A stretch of DNA of 64,000 nt from Sneathiella chungangensis (GTDB taxonomy: Bacteria; Pseudomonadota; Alphaproteobacteria; Sneathiellales; Sneathiellaceae). Each line of letters begins with the position of its first letter. Within the stretch, counting starts at the first letter, position 1. The notes under the pieces are model-generated. The model was not told the origin of the DNA. It saw only the letters and a program-made list of their open reading frames with translations, and ran no database searches. A program made the position numbers and the translations under genes. The stretch covers positions 904,410 through 968,409 of the forward strand of contig NZ_WTVA01000001.1 in the NCBI RefSeq assembly GCF_009882935.1, read 5' to 3'. Below, piece by piece: positions 47,200-58,769 of the stretch.

Positions 47200-48508
47200 T
47201 TATCTGTCTTCCCGGCCTGTTTCTCCGCCCGCAACCGCGCCCAGTATTCAAGACGCTTCTTGATGTCGCGTTCAAACCCGCGTTCTACCGGAGAATAATA
47301 CTGCTCTCGCTTCATTTCATCGGGAAAATAGCTCTGGCCGGAAAAACCGTCCTCTGCATTATGGTCATAATCATAACCGGCGCCGTATCCCATGTCTTTC
47401 ATCATCTTTGTCGGCGCATTCAGGATATGCTTGGGCGGCATGTGCGAGCCGTGCTTTTTCGCCGCCGTCTTCGCCTGCCCGAAGGCGCGGTAGGCCGCAT
47501 TCGATTTCGGCGCGGTGGCGAGATAGATGACCGACTGCGCGACGGCCAGATCCCCCTCGGGAGAGCCGAGAAATTCGTAGGCGTCCTTCGCGGCATTGGC
47601 TTGAACGAGAGCGTTCGGGTCGGCCAGGCCGATATCCTCCACCGCGAAGCGCACGAGGCGGCGGGCGATGTAGAGCGGATTCTCGCCGCCGTCAATCATG
47701 CGCGAAAACCAGTAAAGCGCCGCGTCGACATCCGAGCCGCGGAGCGACTTGTGCAGCGCGCTGATCAGATTGTAATGGCCTTCCCGATCCTTGTCATAGG
47801 CCGGTGCGCGCTTGGTAATGACCTCGGTGAGCCGTCCGGCATCCAGCATATCCTCGCCGGAATGATAAACAGCCTCCAGCATATTGAGGAAAAACCGGCC
47901 GTCGCCATCGGCCAGCTGGACCAGAGCCGTTTTTGCCTCTTCATCAAGCGGAGCGGGCCGCCCTTCAAGTTCCGTCGCCCGCGCCATCAGGGTACGAAGC
48001 GACGCCTCGTCATGCCGGTTCAGGACCAGTACCTGGCAGCGGGATAAAAGCGCGCCATTGAGTTCGAAAGACGGGTTCTCCGTCGTCGCGCCGACAAGCG
48101 TGATGGTGCCGTCCTCGACAAAGGGAAGAAACCCGTCCTGCTGCGAGCGGTTGAAGCGGTGAATTTCGTCGACAAAGAGCAGCGTCTTCCGGCCATCCTG
48201 ACGCCGGAGCTTCGCCGCCTCGAACGCCTTGCGAAGGTCCGCGACGCCGGAGAAGACGGCAGAGATCTGCTCGAAATGCATGCCGACTTCCTTGGCGAGC
48301 AGCCGCGCAATCGTCGTCTTGCCTGATCCCGGCGGTCCCCAGAAAATGATCGAGGCGAGCCAGCCGGCATCCAGCATGCGCTTGAGCGGGGCGTCCTTTT
48401 TCAGGAGATGGTCCTGCCCCACAACCTCGTCAAGGCGTGACGGGCGCAAGCGGTCGGCAAGCGGTCGGTCGGACTCCAGCGGATCGCCCGCCGCTTCGAA
48501 CAGATTGC

Positions 48509-48512
<4 letters not shown>
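47196..48512 (-). CDS. rarA: Replication-associated recombination protein A (RarA/MgsA)
   Basis: This 438-residue AAA+ ATPase acts at stalled replication forks. Walker A is GPPGSGKT at residues 59-66, and Walker B is TLLFVDEIHRFN. The sensor and lid regions (TTENPSFELNGALLSRCQV) and the C-terminal tetramerisation domain (PLYIARRLVRFAVEDIGLADPNAL) match RarA. It overlaps degQ by four bases upstream and crcB by four downstream. Confidence 0.94.
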
Positions 48513-49924
<1,412 letters not shown>

Positions 49925-49967
49925 TCTTTAAAACCGGTATTCGGAAGCCGTTGCTTCACCTTTTATA

Positions 49968-49995
49968 AGATGACCATATTAGCCCGTTTTTCAAG
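49968..49995 (-). promoter_or_regulatory. Candidate degQ promoter, possibly RpoH-type
   Basis: On the minus strand CTTGAAA (49989-49995) is followed after 13 bases by GGTCATCT (49968-49975), which shares CATNT with heat-shock sigma -10 boxes. A sigma70 reading (TTGAAA, 18 bases, TCTTAT) is also possible. Confidence 0.35.
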
Positions 49996-50022
49996 CCGCT
50001 GTCAGGTTATCGCGGCTTATGC

Positions 50023-50054
50023 GAAAAAAAAGGCAGCCCCATTGGACTGCCTTT
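50023..50054 (-). terminator. Rho-independent terminator of the ribosomal superoperon
   Basis: On the minus strand AAAGGCAG, a 10-base loop, CTGCCTTT and a further run of five Ts form a classic terminator, 27 bases after the rplQ stop codon. Confidence 0.92.
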
Positions 50055-50080
50055 CGGTTTTTCGTCTCGAGAAAGCCGGT

Positions 50081-50515
50081 TTACGCGACGGCTTCCGCTT
50101 CCAGTTCGTCCTCGTCCGCATTCTGGGTCGGGCCGGAGTCCTGTCCCTTCGCGTCGACGTCCCGGTCAACCAGCTCGATCACGCCCATGGGCGCGGCGTC
50201 GCCGGCCCGGAAGCCTGCCTTCAGAACGCGGGTATAGCCGCCGTTCCGCTCCGCATAGCGTTCGCTCAAGGTCGAGAAAACCTTGTCCACGGCCGATTTC
50301 TCATTGAGCTGCGCAAACGCCTGACGGCGGGCATGCAGATCGCCGCGCTTCCCAAGGGTAATCAGCTTTTCAACGATAGGCCGCAATTCCTTGGCCTTGG
50401 GCAAGGTGGTCTGGATTTGCTCGTGCTTGATCAGGGATGCCGCCATATTGGCGAACATTGCCTTGCGATGAGCAGAGGATCTGTTGAGCTTACGCCCGGA
50501 TTTACGATGCCGCAT
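50081..50515 (-). CDS. rplQ: 50S ribosomal protein L17
   Basis: This 144-residue protein has the standard L17 core ([29 protein letters not shown], then [20 protein letters not shown]). It binds 23S rRNA domain III near the exit tunnel. The last ~28 residues ([20 protein letters not shown] and onwards) form an acidic tail that other L17 proteins usually lack or have shorter. It is the last gene of the alpha operon, followed by a strong terminator. Confidence 0.96.
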   Translation of the reverse strand: MRHRKSGRKLNRSSAHRKAMFANMAASLIKHEQIQTTLPKAKELRPIVEKLITLGKRGDLHARRQAFAQLNEKSAVDKVFSTLSERYAERNGGYTRVLKAGFRAGDAAPMGVIELVDRDVDAKGQDSGPTQNADEDELEAEAVA

Positions 50516-50545
50516 TTTTCTTACTCCACAGCGATTGGTGCTGTC

Positions 50546-51559
50546 CTAAAAGGGTTCTTCCAGCCGTTTGGCCATGTCTTCAATATTTTCCGGCGGCCAA
50601 TTCGGCACTTCCATGCCAAGATGCAGGCCCATCTGCGCCAGGACTTCCTTGATCTCGTTCAGGCTCTTGCGGCCGAAATTCGGGGTCCGCAGCATTTCCG
50701 CCTCGGTCTTCTGGATCAGGTCACCGATATAAACGATATTGTCGTTCTTCAGGCAGTTTGCCGACCGCACGGAAAGCTCAAGCTCATCCACCTTGCGCAG
50801 CAGGTTTCTGTTGAACTCCGGCTCTTCGCTTTCTTCCTTGACGACGACTTCTTCGGGTTCGTCGAAATTGACGAAGAGCTGGAACTGTTCCTGAAGGATA
50901 CGGGCCGCAAAGGCGACCGCATCTTCCGGGGTCACGGTTCCGTTGGTTTCCACCTTCAGCGTCAGCTTGTCATAATCGAGAACCTGGCCTTCACGGGCGG
51001 CTTCCACTTTATAAGTGACTTTGCGGACCGGGCTGTAGAGGCTGTCCATCGGGATCAGGCCAATCGGCGCGTCTTCCGGATGATTGTTGACGCCGGGCAC
51101 ATAGCCCTTACCGGTATCAACGTTCATTTCCATGGAGATCGAAGCGCCGTCATCGAGGGTCATCAGAACCTGATCGGGATCCATGATTTCAATATCCGGG
51201 CCGGTTTCGATCATGCTTGCTGTTACTTCGCAGGGACCGGAGGCCTTCAGAACCATACGCTTCGGGCCATCCGAATGGGCCCGGATCGCCAGCGTCTTCA
51301 GGTTCAGGACGATGTCGGTCACATCCTCGCGCACACCGGCGATCGAGGAGAATTCGTGCAAAACATTGTCGATTTGAATGGACGTGATCGCGGCGCCTTG
51401 CAGGCTCGACAACAGCACGCGGCGCAGCGCGTTGCCCAGCGTCAAACCGAACCCTCTTTCCAAAGGCTCTGCAATAATCGTGGCTTCCCGATCGCTCTGC
51501 TCACCCGGCTCTACTGAGAGGTTCGCCTGGATCAGATCTTTCCAGTTTTGCTGAATCAC
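50546..51559 (-). CDS. rpoA: DNA-directed RNA polymerase subunit alpha
   Basis: This 337-residue protein has an N-terminal assembly domain ([23 protein letters not shown]) and a C-terminal domain that binds UP elements and activators ([22 protein letters not shown], then [14 protein letters not shown]). I start at GTG 51559 ([10 protein letters not shown]), as in other alphaproteobacterial RpoA; it follows GAGGT at the right distance. An ATG 33 bases upstream is in frame but sits in a hairpin. The linker holds an acidic stretch ([18 protein letters not shown]). Confidence 0.96.
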   Translation of the reverse strand: MIQQNWKDLIQANLSVEPGEQSDREATIIAEPLERGFGLTLGNALRRVLLSSLQGAAITSIQIDNVLHEFSSIAGVREDVTDIVLNLKTLAIRAHSDGPKRMVLKASGPCEVTASMIETGPDIEIMDPDQVLMTLDDGASISMEMNVDTGKGYVPGVNNHPEDAPIGLIPMDSLYSPVRKVTYKVEAAREGQVLDYDKLTLKVETNGTVTPEDAVAFAARILQEQFQLFVNFDEPEEVVVKEESEEPEFNRNLLRKVDELELSVRSANCLKNDNIVYIGDLIQKTEAEMLRTPNFGRKSLNEIKEVLAQMGLHLGMEVPNWPPENIEDMAKRLEEPF

Positions 51560-51579
51560 GGTATTGACCTCATAGCTTA

Positions 51580-51600
51580 GCAGGCCCACCATGGACCTGC
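51580..51600 (-). promoter_or_regulatory. Hairpin in the rpsK-rpoA spacer
   Basis: A 9-bp stem with one G-T pair and a 3-base loop (GCAGGTCCA with TGGGCCTGC) lies 21 bases upstream of the rpoA GTG, in an unusually long 99-base spacer. It may modulate rpoA translation or process the mRNA; there is no T tract. Confidence 0.4.
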
Positions 51601-51658
51601 GACATCTTGATAATTTACAATACAGGCCCGAAAGCCCGCATCTATTTGGACTGATCCG

Positions 51659-52048
51659 TTAAACGCGGCGGCGTTTCGGCGGACGGCATCCATTGTGCGG
51701 AATGGGCGATACGTCGCGGATTGACGTAATATTAAAGCCCACGGACTGCAATGCCCGCAGCGCCGATTCGCGCCCGGAACCAGGTCCCTTGACTTCGACT
51801 TCAAGGGTTTTCATGCCATGGTCCATCGCCTTGCGCCCGGCATCCTCTGCCGCAATCTGCGCCGCAAACGGCGTCGATTTACGGGAGCCTTTGAAGCCCT
51901 GGGACCCCGCAGATGACCAGGCAATCGCGTTGCCTTGGGCATCGGTGATCATGATCTTCGTATTATTAAAGGATGCGCTGACATGCGCGACGCCTGAAAT
52001 AATGTTTTTACGTTCGCGGCGGCGAACGCGTGCCTTTTCACGTGCCAT
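51659..52048 (-). CDS. rpsK: 30S ribosomal protein S11
   Basis: This 129-residue protein shows the usual S11 core: [28 protein letters not shown] and the end [18 protein letters not shown]. It helps form the platform of the 30S subunit next to S18 and the Shine-Dalgarno helix. I start at ATG 52048; a longer frame overlaps rpsM and is not homologous. It follows rpsM with one base between stop and start. Confidence 0.97.
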   Translation of the reverse strand: MAREKARVRRRERKNIISGVAHVSASFNNTKIMITDAQGNAIAWSSAGSQGFKGSRKSTPFAAQIAAEDAGRKAMDHGMKTLEVEVKGPGSGRESALRALQSVGFNITSIRDVSPIPHNGCRPPKRRRV

Positions 52049-52049
52049 G

Positions 52050-52418
52050 TTACTTCTTCTTCCCAGCGATAGCTTTGGCCGGACCTTTACGGGTGCGGGC
52101 GTTGGTATGGGTACGCTGACCGCGGACCGGCAGGCCGCGACGATGGCGCAGGCCACGGTAACAGCCAAGGTCCATCAGACGCTTGATGTTCATTGAGGTC
52201 TGACGGCGCAAATCGCCTTCGACAAGATGGTCGGCGTCGATCGTTTCGCGGATCTTCACGACCTCCGCGTCGCTGAGCGCGTTCACGCGCACTTCCGGCG
52301 CCAGGCCAACGGCCTCGCAGATTTCTTTGGCCTTTGCCGGGCCAATTCCATGAATGTAGGTTAGTGCAATCAATACCCGCTTGTTCGTCGGGATATTTAC
52401 ACCAGCAATACGAGCCAC
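52050..52418 (-). CDS. rpsM: 30S ribosomal protein S13
   Basis: This 122-residue protein has the helix-two-turn-helix start [25 protein letters not shown] and the basic end [23 protein letters not shown]. It sits at the head of the 30S subunit and contacts the P-site tRNA. The start codon is GTG, behind GAGGAG. It is the first gene of the alpha operon behind a near-consensus promoter and a structured leader. Confidence 0.97.
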   Translation of the reverse strand: MARIAGVNIPTNKRVLIALTYIHGIGPAKAKEICEAVGLAPEVRVNALSDAEVVKIRETIDADHLVEGDLRRQTSMNIKRLMDLGCYRGLRHRRGLPVRGQRTHTNARTRKGPAKAIAGKKK

Positions 52419-52483
52419 GCTAGTCTCTCCTCATCACCAAATCGGGTCGTCCTGACCCGTTTATCTCGAGCGCCTTCGAGAAG
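52419..52483 (-). promoter_or_regulatory. Structured 5' leader of the alpha operon
   Basis: The ~65-base leader contains two hairpins on the minus strand: TCTCGA/TCGAGA (6-base loop) and CGGGTC/GACCCG (5-base loop). Both lie upstream of the rpsM Shine-Dalgarno GAGGAG. In many bacteria the alpha operon leader binds a ribosomal protein; here rpsD is absent from the operon, so the ligand, if any, is unknown. Confidence 0.45.
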
Positions 52484-52489
52484 CGCGCG

Positions 52490-52517
52490 ATTATATAATT
52501 TTGTTTTACCTAGTCAA
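52490..52517 (-). promoter_or_regulatory. Strong sigma70-type promoter of rpsM-rpsK-rpoA-rplQ
   Basis: TTGACT (52512-52517) and TATAAT (52490-52495) are separated by 16 bases on the minus strand. The gap between adk and rpsM is AT-rich, unlike the rest of the cluster. It would give the alpha operon its own transcription start at about 52483. Confidence 0.75.
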
Positions 52518-52521
52518 CAGT

Positions 52522-53172
52522 TTAGATTGCCGGTAACGCGGCTTCCATCGCTGCTGTCACTTCATCAATTCCGGCCATCCCGTCGACCTGCTTCAAAATC
52601 CCCTTGCCGCTGTAGTAAGGCAGCAAAGGCGCCGTCTGGTCGTGATAGGCCTTGAGCCGCGACTTGACCGTCTCGGCATTGTCGTCGGCGCGGCGGGTAA
52701 ACTCGGTTCCACCGCATTTGTCGCAAACGCCGTCCACCTTCGGCTTCAGGAATTTGTCATGATAGCCGGCGCCACATTTCGCACATGTGAAACGACCCGT
52801 AATGCGTTCCACCAGAATGTCGTCGTCGGTCTTCATCTCGATGACGGCGTCAAGCTTCAGCCCCTTCGCCGCCAGCATCTCGTCAAGCGCCTCTGCCTGC
52901 GCTTCGGTCCGAGGGAACCCGTCGAGGATCACTCCGTTCTTGCAGTCCGGCTGATCGAGGCGGTCGGAAATAATCCCGGTCATGATATCATCGGAGACCA
53001 GTTCTCCCCGTTCCATCACCGCCTTGGCCTTCTTGCCGATGTCCGTTCCCGCGGCAACTGCGGCGCGCAGCATGTCCCCCGTGGAAAGCTGAATCAAGCC
53101 ATGTTTGTCCTGAAGCCGCTGCGCCTGCGTGCCCTTTCCGGCACCCGGCGGCCCAAGTAGGATCAGAATCAT
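52522..53172 (-). CDS. adk: Adenylate kinase
   Basis: This 216-residue long-form kinase interconverts AMP, ATP and ADP. The P-loop is [10 protein letters not shown] at residues 7-16. The lid domain carries a zinc-type four-cysteine site (C130, C133, C150, C153), more common in Gram-positive and some alphaproteobacterial enzymes. [13 protein letters not shown] is the AMP site. Its ATG overlaps the secY stop by four bases. It is the last gene of the spc block. Confidence 0.96.
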   Translation of the reverse strand: MILILLGPPGAGKGTQAQRLQDKHGLIQLSTGDMLRAAVAAGTDIGKKAKAVMERGELVSDDIMTGIISDRLDQPDCKNGVILDGFPRTEAQAEALDEMLAAKGLKLDAVIEMKTDDDILVERITGRFTCAKCGAGYHDKFLKPKVDGVCDKCGGTEFTRRADDNAETVKSRLKAYHDQTAPLLPYYSGKGILKQVDGMAGIDEVTAAMEAALPAI

Positions 53173-54515
53173 TTACGCCGTCCCCCAAGTTTCGATTTCT
53201 TGATCAGCCCTTCATACTGATGGGCCACCAGATGGCTTTGAATCTGCGCGACCGTATCCATGGTGACCGAGACCACGATCAGCAGCGAGGTTCCGCCGAA
53301 GTAGAAAGGAACGGCCCACTGGGAGATCAGGATTTCCGGCAGAATACAAACCAGTGACAGATACGCCGCGCCAATTACCGTCAGTCGTGTGAGGACATAA
53401 TCGAGATATTCCGATGTCCGCTTGCCAGGACGTATGCCCGGAACAAATCCCCCATGCTTCTTGAGATTATCCGCCGTGTCGTCCGGATTGAACACGACAG
53501 CCGTATAGAAGAAACAGAAAAAGACGATACCGGCGATATAAAGCATCAGGTAAATCGGCTGGCCATGGCCGAGCATCGCCGTGAGGCTGTTCAGCCAGTC
53601 CGGTCCCCTGCCCGCGCTGAAGCTTGCGACCGTCGTCGGCATCAGCAGCAGTGAAGAGGCAAAGATCGGCGGAATAACGCCCGACGTATTCAGCTTCAGC
53701 GGCAGATGCGAGTTCTGCCCGCCATAGGTCTTGTTGCCCCGCTGGCGCTTCGGATATTGTATCAATATGCGCCGCTGCGCCCGTTCCATAAAGACGATGA
53801 ACGCGATCACGGCAACGGCCATGACCAGCAGCAACAGAATGACAAAGGTCGACAGCGCGCCCGTCCGTCCGAGTTCGAGCGTACCGACCAATGCGCTCGG
53901 CAATGCCGCGACAATGCCGGCGAAAATAATCAGCGAAATACCGTTACCCACGCCGCGCGCGGTAATCTGTTCGCCCAGCCACATCAGGAAGACCGTACCC
54001 GCGACCAGGGTGATCACCGTGATGATCCGGAACTGGAGGCCCGGATCGATGACCGCCGACTGACCATTGGACAGCGTCAGTCCCTCGATACCGGCGGCAA
54101 TGCCGTACCCCTGCAGCGCCGCGAGCAGCACGGTGCCGTACCGGGTATACTGGTTGATCTTCTTGCGCCCGGCCTCGCCCTCTTTCTTGAGCTGCGCCAT
54201 CTGCGGCGAGATCGAGGTCATCAACTGCATGATGATCGACGCCGAGATATAGGGCATGATGTTAAGCGCGAAAATCGTCATGCGGCCAAGCGCGCCGCCC
54301 GCAAAAACGTCAAACATGCCGAGGATACCCCCGGCATTCTGTTTGAACACATCCGCGAGAATGGTCGGATCGACGCCCGGGATCGGGATATAGGTACCGA
54401 TCCGGTAAACGATCAGGGCAAAGAGCGTAAACCACAAGCGCTTCTTGAGTTCAGTCGCCTTCGAAAAGGCACCGAAACTCATGGTAGAAGCCATTTGCTC
54501 TGCTGCTGACGCCAT
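53169..54515 (-). CDS. secY: Preprotein translocase subunit SecY
   Basis: This 448-residue channel subunit of the SecYEG translocon has ten transmembrane helices. The first is preceded by [35 protein letters not shown]. The plug, [16 protein letters not shown] (helix 5) and the loop FKQRGG-like [23 protein letters not shown] are typical. The C-terminal tail [12 protein letters not shown] faces the ribosome. It is co-expressed with the ribosomal proteins. Confidence 0.97.
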   Translation of the reverse strand: MASAAEQMASTMSFGAFSKATELKKRLWFTLFALIVYRIGTYIPIPGVDPTILADVFKQNAGGILGMFDVFAGGALGRMTIFALNIMPYISASIIMQLMTSISPQMAQLKKEGEAGRKKINQYTRYGTVLLAALQGYGIAAGIEGLTLSNGQSAVIDPGLQFRIITVITLVAGTVFLMWLGEQITARGVGNGISLIIFAGIVAALPSALVGTLELGRTGALSTFVILLLLVMAVAVIAFIVFMERAQRRILIQYPKRQRGNKTYGGQNSHLPLKLNTSGVIPPIFASSLLLMPTTVASFSAGRGPDWLNSLTAMLGHGQPIYLMLYIAGIVFFCFFYTAVVFNPDDTADNLKKHGGFVPGIRPGKRTSEYLDYVLTRLTVIGAAYLSLVCILPEILISQWAVPFYFGGTSLLIVVSVTMDTVAQIQSHLVAHQYEGLIKKSKLGGRRK

Positions 54516-54565
54516 TTAAAACTTCTCCCGAAGGGGCGGCGTTATGCCGCGTCCGCCGATTATGA

Positions 54566-55045
54566 TTATTCGCTTGCTGCCGGGCTGGATGCCAGGACGG
54601 TTACCTTGCCGCCTGCCTTCTCGACTGCTTCGATGGCAGATTTCGACGCGCCGGCGACTTCAAAGTTTAATTTGGCCTTCAATTCGCCTTTTGCAAGGAG
54701 ACGGACGCCGTCACCGATTTTCCCGACGACACCGGCTTCCTGCAGCGTCGCCGCAGTAACGGTTGCCTTCGCATCGAGTTTGCCCGCGTCAATCGCAGCC
54801 TGCACCCGGCCGAGATTGGCCACGGCGAAGTTCTTGCTGAAGATATTCTTGAAGCCCCGCTTCGGCAGCCGGCGATAAATCGACATCTGGCCACCTTCAA
54901 ATCCCTTGATGGCGACGCCGGACCGCGACTTCTGACCCTTCTGGCCCGATCCGGAGGTTTTGCCCTTTCCGGAACCGATACCGCGACCAACGCGCATCCG
55001 TTTTTTGCTGGCGCCTTCGTTGTCGGCAAGTTGATTCAAACGCAT
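54566..55045 (-). CDS. rplO: 50S ribosomal protein L15
   Basis: This 159-residue protein has the glycine- and lysine-rich N-terminus ([20 protein letters not shown], then [11 protein letters not shown]) that reaches into the 50S core. [18 protein letters not shown] and the C-terminal globular part follow. The likely start is ATG 55045 behind AAGGA; a TTG six bases earlier is possible. Confidence 0.96.
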   Translation of the reverse strand: MRLNQLADNEGASKKRMRVGRGIGSGKGKTSGSGQKGQKSRSGVAIKGFEGGQMSIYRRLPKRGFKNIFSKNFAVANLGRVQAAIDAGKLDAKATVTAATLQEAGVVGKIGDGVRLLAKGELKAKLNFEVAGASKSAIEAVEKAGGKVTVLASSPAASE

Positions 55046-55081
55046 GTTCAATATTCCTTAAATCAGACCGGCTGAGCCCTG

Positions 55082-55267
55082 TCAGGCTTCGTCAACCTGT
55101 ACCAGATGATTCACCTTGCGGATCATGCCGCGAACGGCGGGGGTATCCTCAAGCTCGACCGTACGGTGCATTTTATTCAGACCCAGACCGACGAGCGTCG
55201 CCCGCTGGTTCTTCGGGCGGCCGATGGGGCTGCCCGTCTGAGTGACTTTGATCGTTGCTTTAGCCAT
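55082..55267 (-). CDS. rpmD: 50S ribosomal protein L30
   Basis: This 61-residue protein ([20 protein letters not shown] and onwards) matches the short bacterial L30, which lies on the solvent side of the 50S subunit. ATG 55267 is four bases after the rpsE stop. A longer frame upstream is only an alternate reading of rpsE. Confidence 0.95.
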   Translation of the reverse strand: MAKATIKVTQTGSPIGRPKNQRATLVGLGLNKMHRTVELEDTPAVRGMIRKVNHLVQVDEA

Positions 55268-55271
55268 CGAC

Positions 55272-55811
55272 CTATTCCTTTCCTGCCTCGGCGCCGCGGC
55301 GGCCGACAACCTCGGAAACCTTCTTGCCGCGTTTCGCGGCAACCATGCGGGGCGAGCTCATTGCCTTGAGGGCCTCGAACGTCGCCTTCACCATGTTGTA
55401 GGGGTTGGAGGTGCCGATCGACTTCGTCACCACATCCTGCACACCCAGGGTTTCGAACACGGCACGCATCGGACCACCGGCAATGATGCCGGTACCGGCC
55501 GGAGCGGAGCGAAGAACCACGCGGCCCGCACCGAAACGACCCTGCACGTCATGATGCAGCGTCCGGCCCTCGCGCAGCGGCACGCGAACCATGTTGCGTT
55601 TTGCTGCTTCGGTAGCCTTGCGGATCGCTTCCGGAACCTCGCGGGCCTTGCCGTGACCATAGCCAACGCGGCCTTTCTGATCGCCGGCAACAACAAGTGC
55701 CGCAAAGCCGAACCGACGGCCGCCCTTTACCACCTTGGCTACACGGTTAATGTAAACCAGCTTATCGACGAATTCTGAATCGCCTTTTTCACTTTGCTCA
55801 GGTCTCAACAT
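55272..55811 (-). CDS. rpsE: 30S ribosomal protein S5
   Basis: This 179-residue protein has a double-stranded RNA-binding fold ([23 protein letters not shown], then [17 protein letters not shown]) and a second domain with [16 protein letters not shown]5 affects mRNA entry and decoding fidelity. I start at ATG 55811 behind GGGG; a TTG six bases earlier is the alternative. Confidence 0.97.
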   Translation of the reverse strand: MLRPEQSEKGDSEFVDKLVYINRVAKVVKGGRRFGFAALVVAGDQKGRVGYGHGKAREVPEAIRKATEAAKRNMVRVPLREGRTLHHDVQGRFGAGRVVLRSAPAGTGIIAGGPMRAVFETLGVQDVVTKSIGTSNPYNMVKATFEALKAMSSPRMVAAKRGKKVSEVVGRRGAEAGKE

Positions 55812-55822
55812 CGTCAATTCCC

Positions 55823-56185
55823 CTAGAAGGACAAGCCGCCCTCGCGGGCAGCATCGGCAAGGGCTTTGACCCGGCCATGATATTTGTAACCGCCGCGATC
55901 GAATGCGACTTCCTTAACGCCGGCCTTGATCGCCCGCTCGGCAATCAGCTTGCCGATTTCCGCTGCGGCCGCAACGTTGCCGCCGCTTTTCAGCTTGCTG
56001 CGCAGATCCTTTTCAAGTGTGGAGGCCGACGCCAGGGTCTTGCCCTGTGCATCATCGATGACCTGCACATAAATCTGTTGCAACGTCCGGTGTACGGAAA
56101 GCCGCGGACGGCCAGAAGACACCTTGCGAAGCTGGGTCCGGTTTCTCCGCCGACGGCGGTCGAACAACTCTTTTGAATTTGCCAT
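55823..56185 (-). CDS. rplR: 50S ribosomal protein L18
   Basis: This 120-residue protein starts with a basic segment ([24 protein letters not shown]) that contacts 5S rRNA. The end [27 protein letters not shown] is the usual signature. It lies between rplF and rpsE in the spc order. Confidence 0.97.
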   Translation of the reverse strand: MANSKELFDRRRRRNRTQLRKVSSGRPRLSVHRTLQQIYVQVIDDAQGKTLASASTLEKDLRSKLKSGGNVAAAAEIGKLIAERAIKAGVKEVAFDRGGYKYHGRVKALADAAREGGLSF

Positions 56186-56194
56186 GGTCGGTTC

Positions 56195-56728
56195 CTACTT
56201 CTTCTTGCCTTCTTTGCGGAAGATATATTCATCCGCATATTTGACACCCTTGCCTTTGTAAGGCTCCGGTTTCCGATAGGAGCGGATAACGGCCGCAACC
56301 TGGCCAACCTGCTGCTTATCTGCGCCGGAAATTTCAATCACGGTCGGTGACGGGCACTTGATCTCAATCCCGTCGGGGATCGGGAAATCCACGTCATGGC
56401 TGAACCCGAGGTTCAGCTTCAACGTCTTGCCCTGAACCGCCGCGCGGTAACCAACGCCGACAACCTCGAGCGTTTTCGTAAAGCCGTTCGAGACGCCTTC
56501 GACCAGGTTGCTCAGCAACGTGCGCTGCATACCCCACATCTGACGGCCACGCGCGCTGTCGTTACGGGGTTTGACCCAGATTTTATCGTCTTCACGATCG
56601 ACGATGACATCATCGACAAAGGTCATGTTCATCACGCCCTTGCTGCCCTTTACCGTTACGTCGCTGCCGGAAAGCTGGACATCAACACCTGAAGGGATCG
56701 TCACCGGATGTTTTCCAATTCGAGACAT
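56195..56728 (-). CDS. rplF: 50S ribosomal protein L6
   Basis: This 177-residue protein has two similar domains and starts SRIGKHPVTIPSGVDVQL. The C-terminal RKPEPYKGKGVKYADEYI is the L6 signature. It binds 23S rRNA near the sarcin-ricin loop. I use ATG 56728; an in-frame start eight codons earlier is less likely. Confidence 0.97.
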   Translation of the reverse strand: MSRIGKHPVTIPSGVDVQLSGSDVTVKGSKGVMNMTFVDDVIVDREDDKIWVKPRNDSARGRQMWGMQRTLLSNLVEGVSNGFTKTLEVVGVGYRAAVQGKTLKLNLGFSHDVDFPIPDGIEIKCPSPTVIEISGADKQQVGQVAAVIRSYRKPEPYKGKGVKYADEYIFRKEGKKK

Positions 56729-56736
56729 GATACCTC

Positions 56737-57135
56737 CTAGTACAGTTTGCAAAGCACTTCGCCGCCGACATGGGCTTCGCGTGCTTCGTTGTCCGACAAA
56801 ACGCCGTTCGGAGTGGAAAGGATGGCAACGCCGAGACCATTGCGAATCGTCGGCAGCTCCTTCACGCCCGAATAAATCCGGCGGCCCGGCTTGGAAACCC
56901 GGCTGACATGCTCGATCACGCCCCTGCCCTGATAATATTTCAGTTCAATGGTGATTTCGGGCTTGCCCTTTTCCTTTTCCGACACTTCATAGCCGCGGAT
57001 GAAACCTTCGCGCTTCAGTGCTTCAAGCACATTCAGGCGCAGTTTCGAAGACGGGCTCGTGACGGAGCTTTTCATGGCCCGCTGACCGTTACGGATACGG
57101 GTCAGCATATCGCCGAGGGGATCACTTAAAGACAT
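56737..57135 (-). CDS. rpsH: 30S ribosomal protein S8
   Basis: This 132-residue protein begins SLSDPLGDMLTRIRNGQRA and ends GLGVAILSTPNGVLSDNEARE, with the TPNG signature of S8. In E. coli S8 represses the spc operon by binding near rplE; no such site is evident here. Confidence 0.97.
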   Translation of the reverse strand: MSLSDPLGDMLTRIRNGQRAMKSSVTSPSSKLRLNVLEALKREGFIRGYEVSEKEKGKPEITIELKYYQGRGVIEHVSRVSKPGRRIYSGVKELPTIRNGLGVAILSTPNGVLSDNEAREAHVGGEVLCKLY

Positions 57136-57147
57136 CTCTCTATCTCC

Positions 57148-57453
57148 CTACCAGCTCGACTTGACCATGCCCGGAATCTGGCCATTGGACGCCATGTCGC
57201 GCAGGCCGATACGGGAAAGTTTCAATTTACGGTACACACCGCGCGGACGACCGGTCAGTTCGCAACGGTTGCGAAGACGGGTCTTCGAAGAGTTCCGCGG
57301 CAACGCGGCCAGCTTCAGGCGGGCGGCAAAACGCTCTTCCTGCGGCAGCTCTTCGTTCTTGCTGATCGCCTTCAACTCCGCCCGCTTGGCTGCATATTTG
57401 TCAGCCATGCGGCGGCGCTTCAGGTCTCTTTCGACAGCACTTTTCTTAGCCAT
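57148..57453 (-). CDS. rpsN: 30S ribosomal protein S14
   Basis: This 101-residue protein is the long, zinc-free form. The zinc-type CxxC pairs are absent; only one cysteine is present in [17 protein letters not shown]. It lies at the head of the 30S subunit. There is no second, zinc-type copy in the window. Confidence 0.97.
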   Translation of the reverse strand: MAKKSAVERDLKRRRMADKYAAKRAELKAISKNEELPQEERFAARLKLAALPRNSSKTRLRNRCELTGRPRGVYRKLKLSRIGLRDMASNGQIPGMVKSSW

Positions 57454-57471
57454 TTCAATTAACTCCTTGGA

Positions 57472-58020
57472 TCAATTGATCTTGAACGGCATGCTGAAAC
57501 CGCTGAGAAGCTCGCGGGCTTCCTCGTCGGTTTTCGCTGTCGTACAGATCACGATATCCATTCCCCTTACATCCGTTACATCATCGTAATGGATTTCCGG
57601 GAAGACGATTTGCTCCTTCAGGCCCATGGCGTAGTTACCACGTCCGTCGAAGCTCTTTGCGGACACACCGCGGAAATCACGCACCCGCGGGAGCGCGATG
57701 TTGATCAACCGGTCCAGAAATTCATACATCTGGTTCTTGCGCAGCGTCACCTTGGCACCGATCGGCATCCCTTCGCGAAGCTTGAACGTCGCGATGGATT
57801 TCTTGGCGCTGGTGACAACCGGCTTCTGTCCGGAAATCTTGGCAAGCTCGCTTTCGACCGATTTGATTTTCTTGGAATCGGCGACCGCTTCGCCGCACCC
57901 GACGTTGATGACGATCTTCTCCAGCTTGGGGATCTCCATCACGTTCTTGTAGGCGAACTTGTCCTGAAGCTGCTGACGCAGCGTTTCATTATAAAGCGTT
58001 TTAAGTCTTGGCGTCGTCAT
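57472..58020 (-). CDS. rplE: 50S ribosomal protein L5
   Basis: This 182-residue protein binds 5S rRNA. It has [21 protein letters not shown] and [35 protein letters not shown], the usual signature. It follows rplX after 11 bases. Confidence 0.97.
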   Translation of the reverse strand: MTTPRLKTLYNETLRQQLQDKFAYKNVMEIPKLEKIVINVGCGEAVADSKKIKSVESELAKISGQKPVVTSAKKSIATFKLREGMPIGAKVTLRKNQMYEFLDRLINIALPRVRDFRGVSAKSFDGRGNYAMGLKEQIVFPEIHYDDVTDVRGMDIVICTTAKTDEEARELLSGFSMPFKIN

Positions 58021-58031
58021 CGAACTGCCCC

Positions 58032-58355
58032 TTAAATATCAATGACTTCGCCGGAGCGCTTAGCGAAGCGAACTTTCCGGCCGTCATCAAGAGTTTTGTA
58101 ACCTACCCGGGTTGCCTTGCCGTCTTTCGGATCCTGCAGGGCAATATTCGAAATATGGATCGCCGCTTCTTTCTCGACGATGCCACCCTGGTCCGTCTGG
58201 CTCTGCTTGGTATGGCGTTTCACCATATTGATACCGGAAACGAGCACGCGGCGGTCCTTGCGAAGAACGCTCAGCACCTCGCCGGAACGGCCCTTGTCCT
58301 TGCCCGTGAGAACGACAACCTTGTCGCCCTTTTTCACTGCGAATTTTTCAGCCAT
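58032..58355 (-). CDS. rplX: 50S ribosomal protein L24
   Basis: This 107-residue protein has the KOW motif [24 protein letters not shown] at the N-terminus, which binds 23S rRNA early in assembly. The start overlaps the rplN stop by one base (TAATG), so the two are coupled. Confidence 0.97.
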   Translation of the reverse strand: MAEKFAVKKGDKVVVLTGKDKGRSGEVLSVLRKDRRVLVSGINMVKRHTKQSQTDQGGIVEKEAAIHISNIALQDPKDGKATRVGYKTLDDGRKVRFAKRSGEVIDI

Positions 58356-58723
58356 TAGAGAACCTCCGGCGCAAGGGAAATAATCTTCATGTAGTTTTTG
58401 CTCCGCAGCTCACGCGTGACCGGGCCGAAAATACGGGTCCCGACCGGCTCGCCCTGCTTGTTGATCAGCACAGCGGCGTTGGAATCGAAGCGAATCGCCG
58501 TCCCGTCAGGGCGGCGGATTTCCTTTTTCGTGCGCACGATGACGGCTCTCTGCACGTCACCTTTTTTGACACGGCCGCGCGGAATGGCTTCCTTCACGGA
58601 GACGACAATCACGTCACCGACAGAAGCGGTTTTCCGTTTGGAGCCGCCCAAAACCTTAATGCACTGCACCTGCCTCGCGCCGGAGTTGTCGGCGACATCC
58701 AGGTTGGTTTGCATCTGAATCAT
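58355..58723 (-). CDS. rplN: 50S ribosomal protein L14
   Basis: This 122-residue protein begins [20 protein letters not shown], the standard L14 start, and contains [22 protein letters not shown]. It forms an intersubunit bridge with 16S rRNA. It follows rpsQ after 46 bases, one of the longer gaps in this cluster. Confidence 0.97.
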   Translation of the reverse strand: MIQMQTNLDVADNSGARQVQCIKVLGGSKRKTASVGDVIVVSVKEAIPRGRVKKGDVQRAVIVRTKKEIRRPDGTAIRFDSNAAVLINKQGEPVGTRIFGPVTRELRSKNYMKIISLAPEVL

Positions 58724-58769
58724 AGTCGTTTACCTTTGTTTGGTATCAACACTTGCTACTTAAGCGACG

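Noticed and set aside
47160..47260. A fluoride riboswitch before crcB
   Set aside because: The crcB start overlaps the rarA stop, so there is no leader in which a riboswitch could fold.
46823..47275. An N-terminal extension of rluC of about 150 codons
   Set aside because: This stretch is an out-of-frame reading of crcB, which has all fluoride channel motifs. The S4 domain of RluC starts at ATG 46822.
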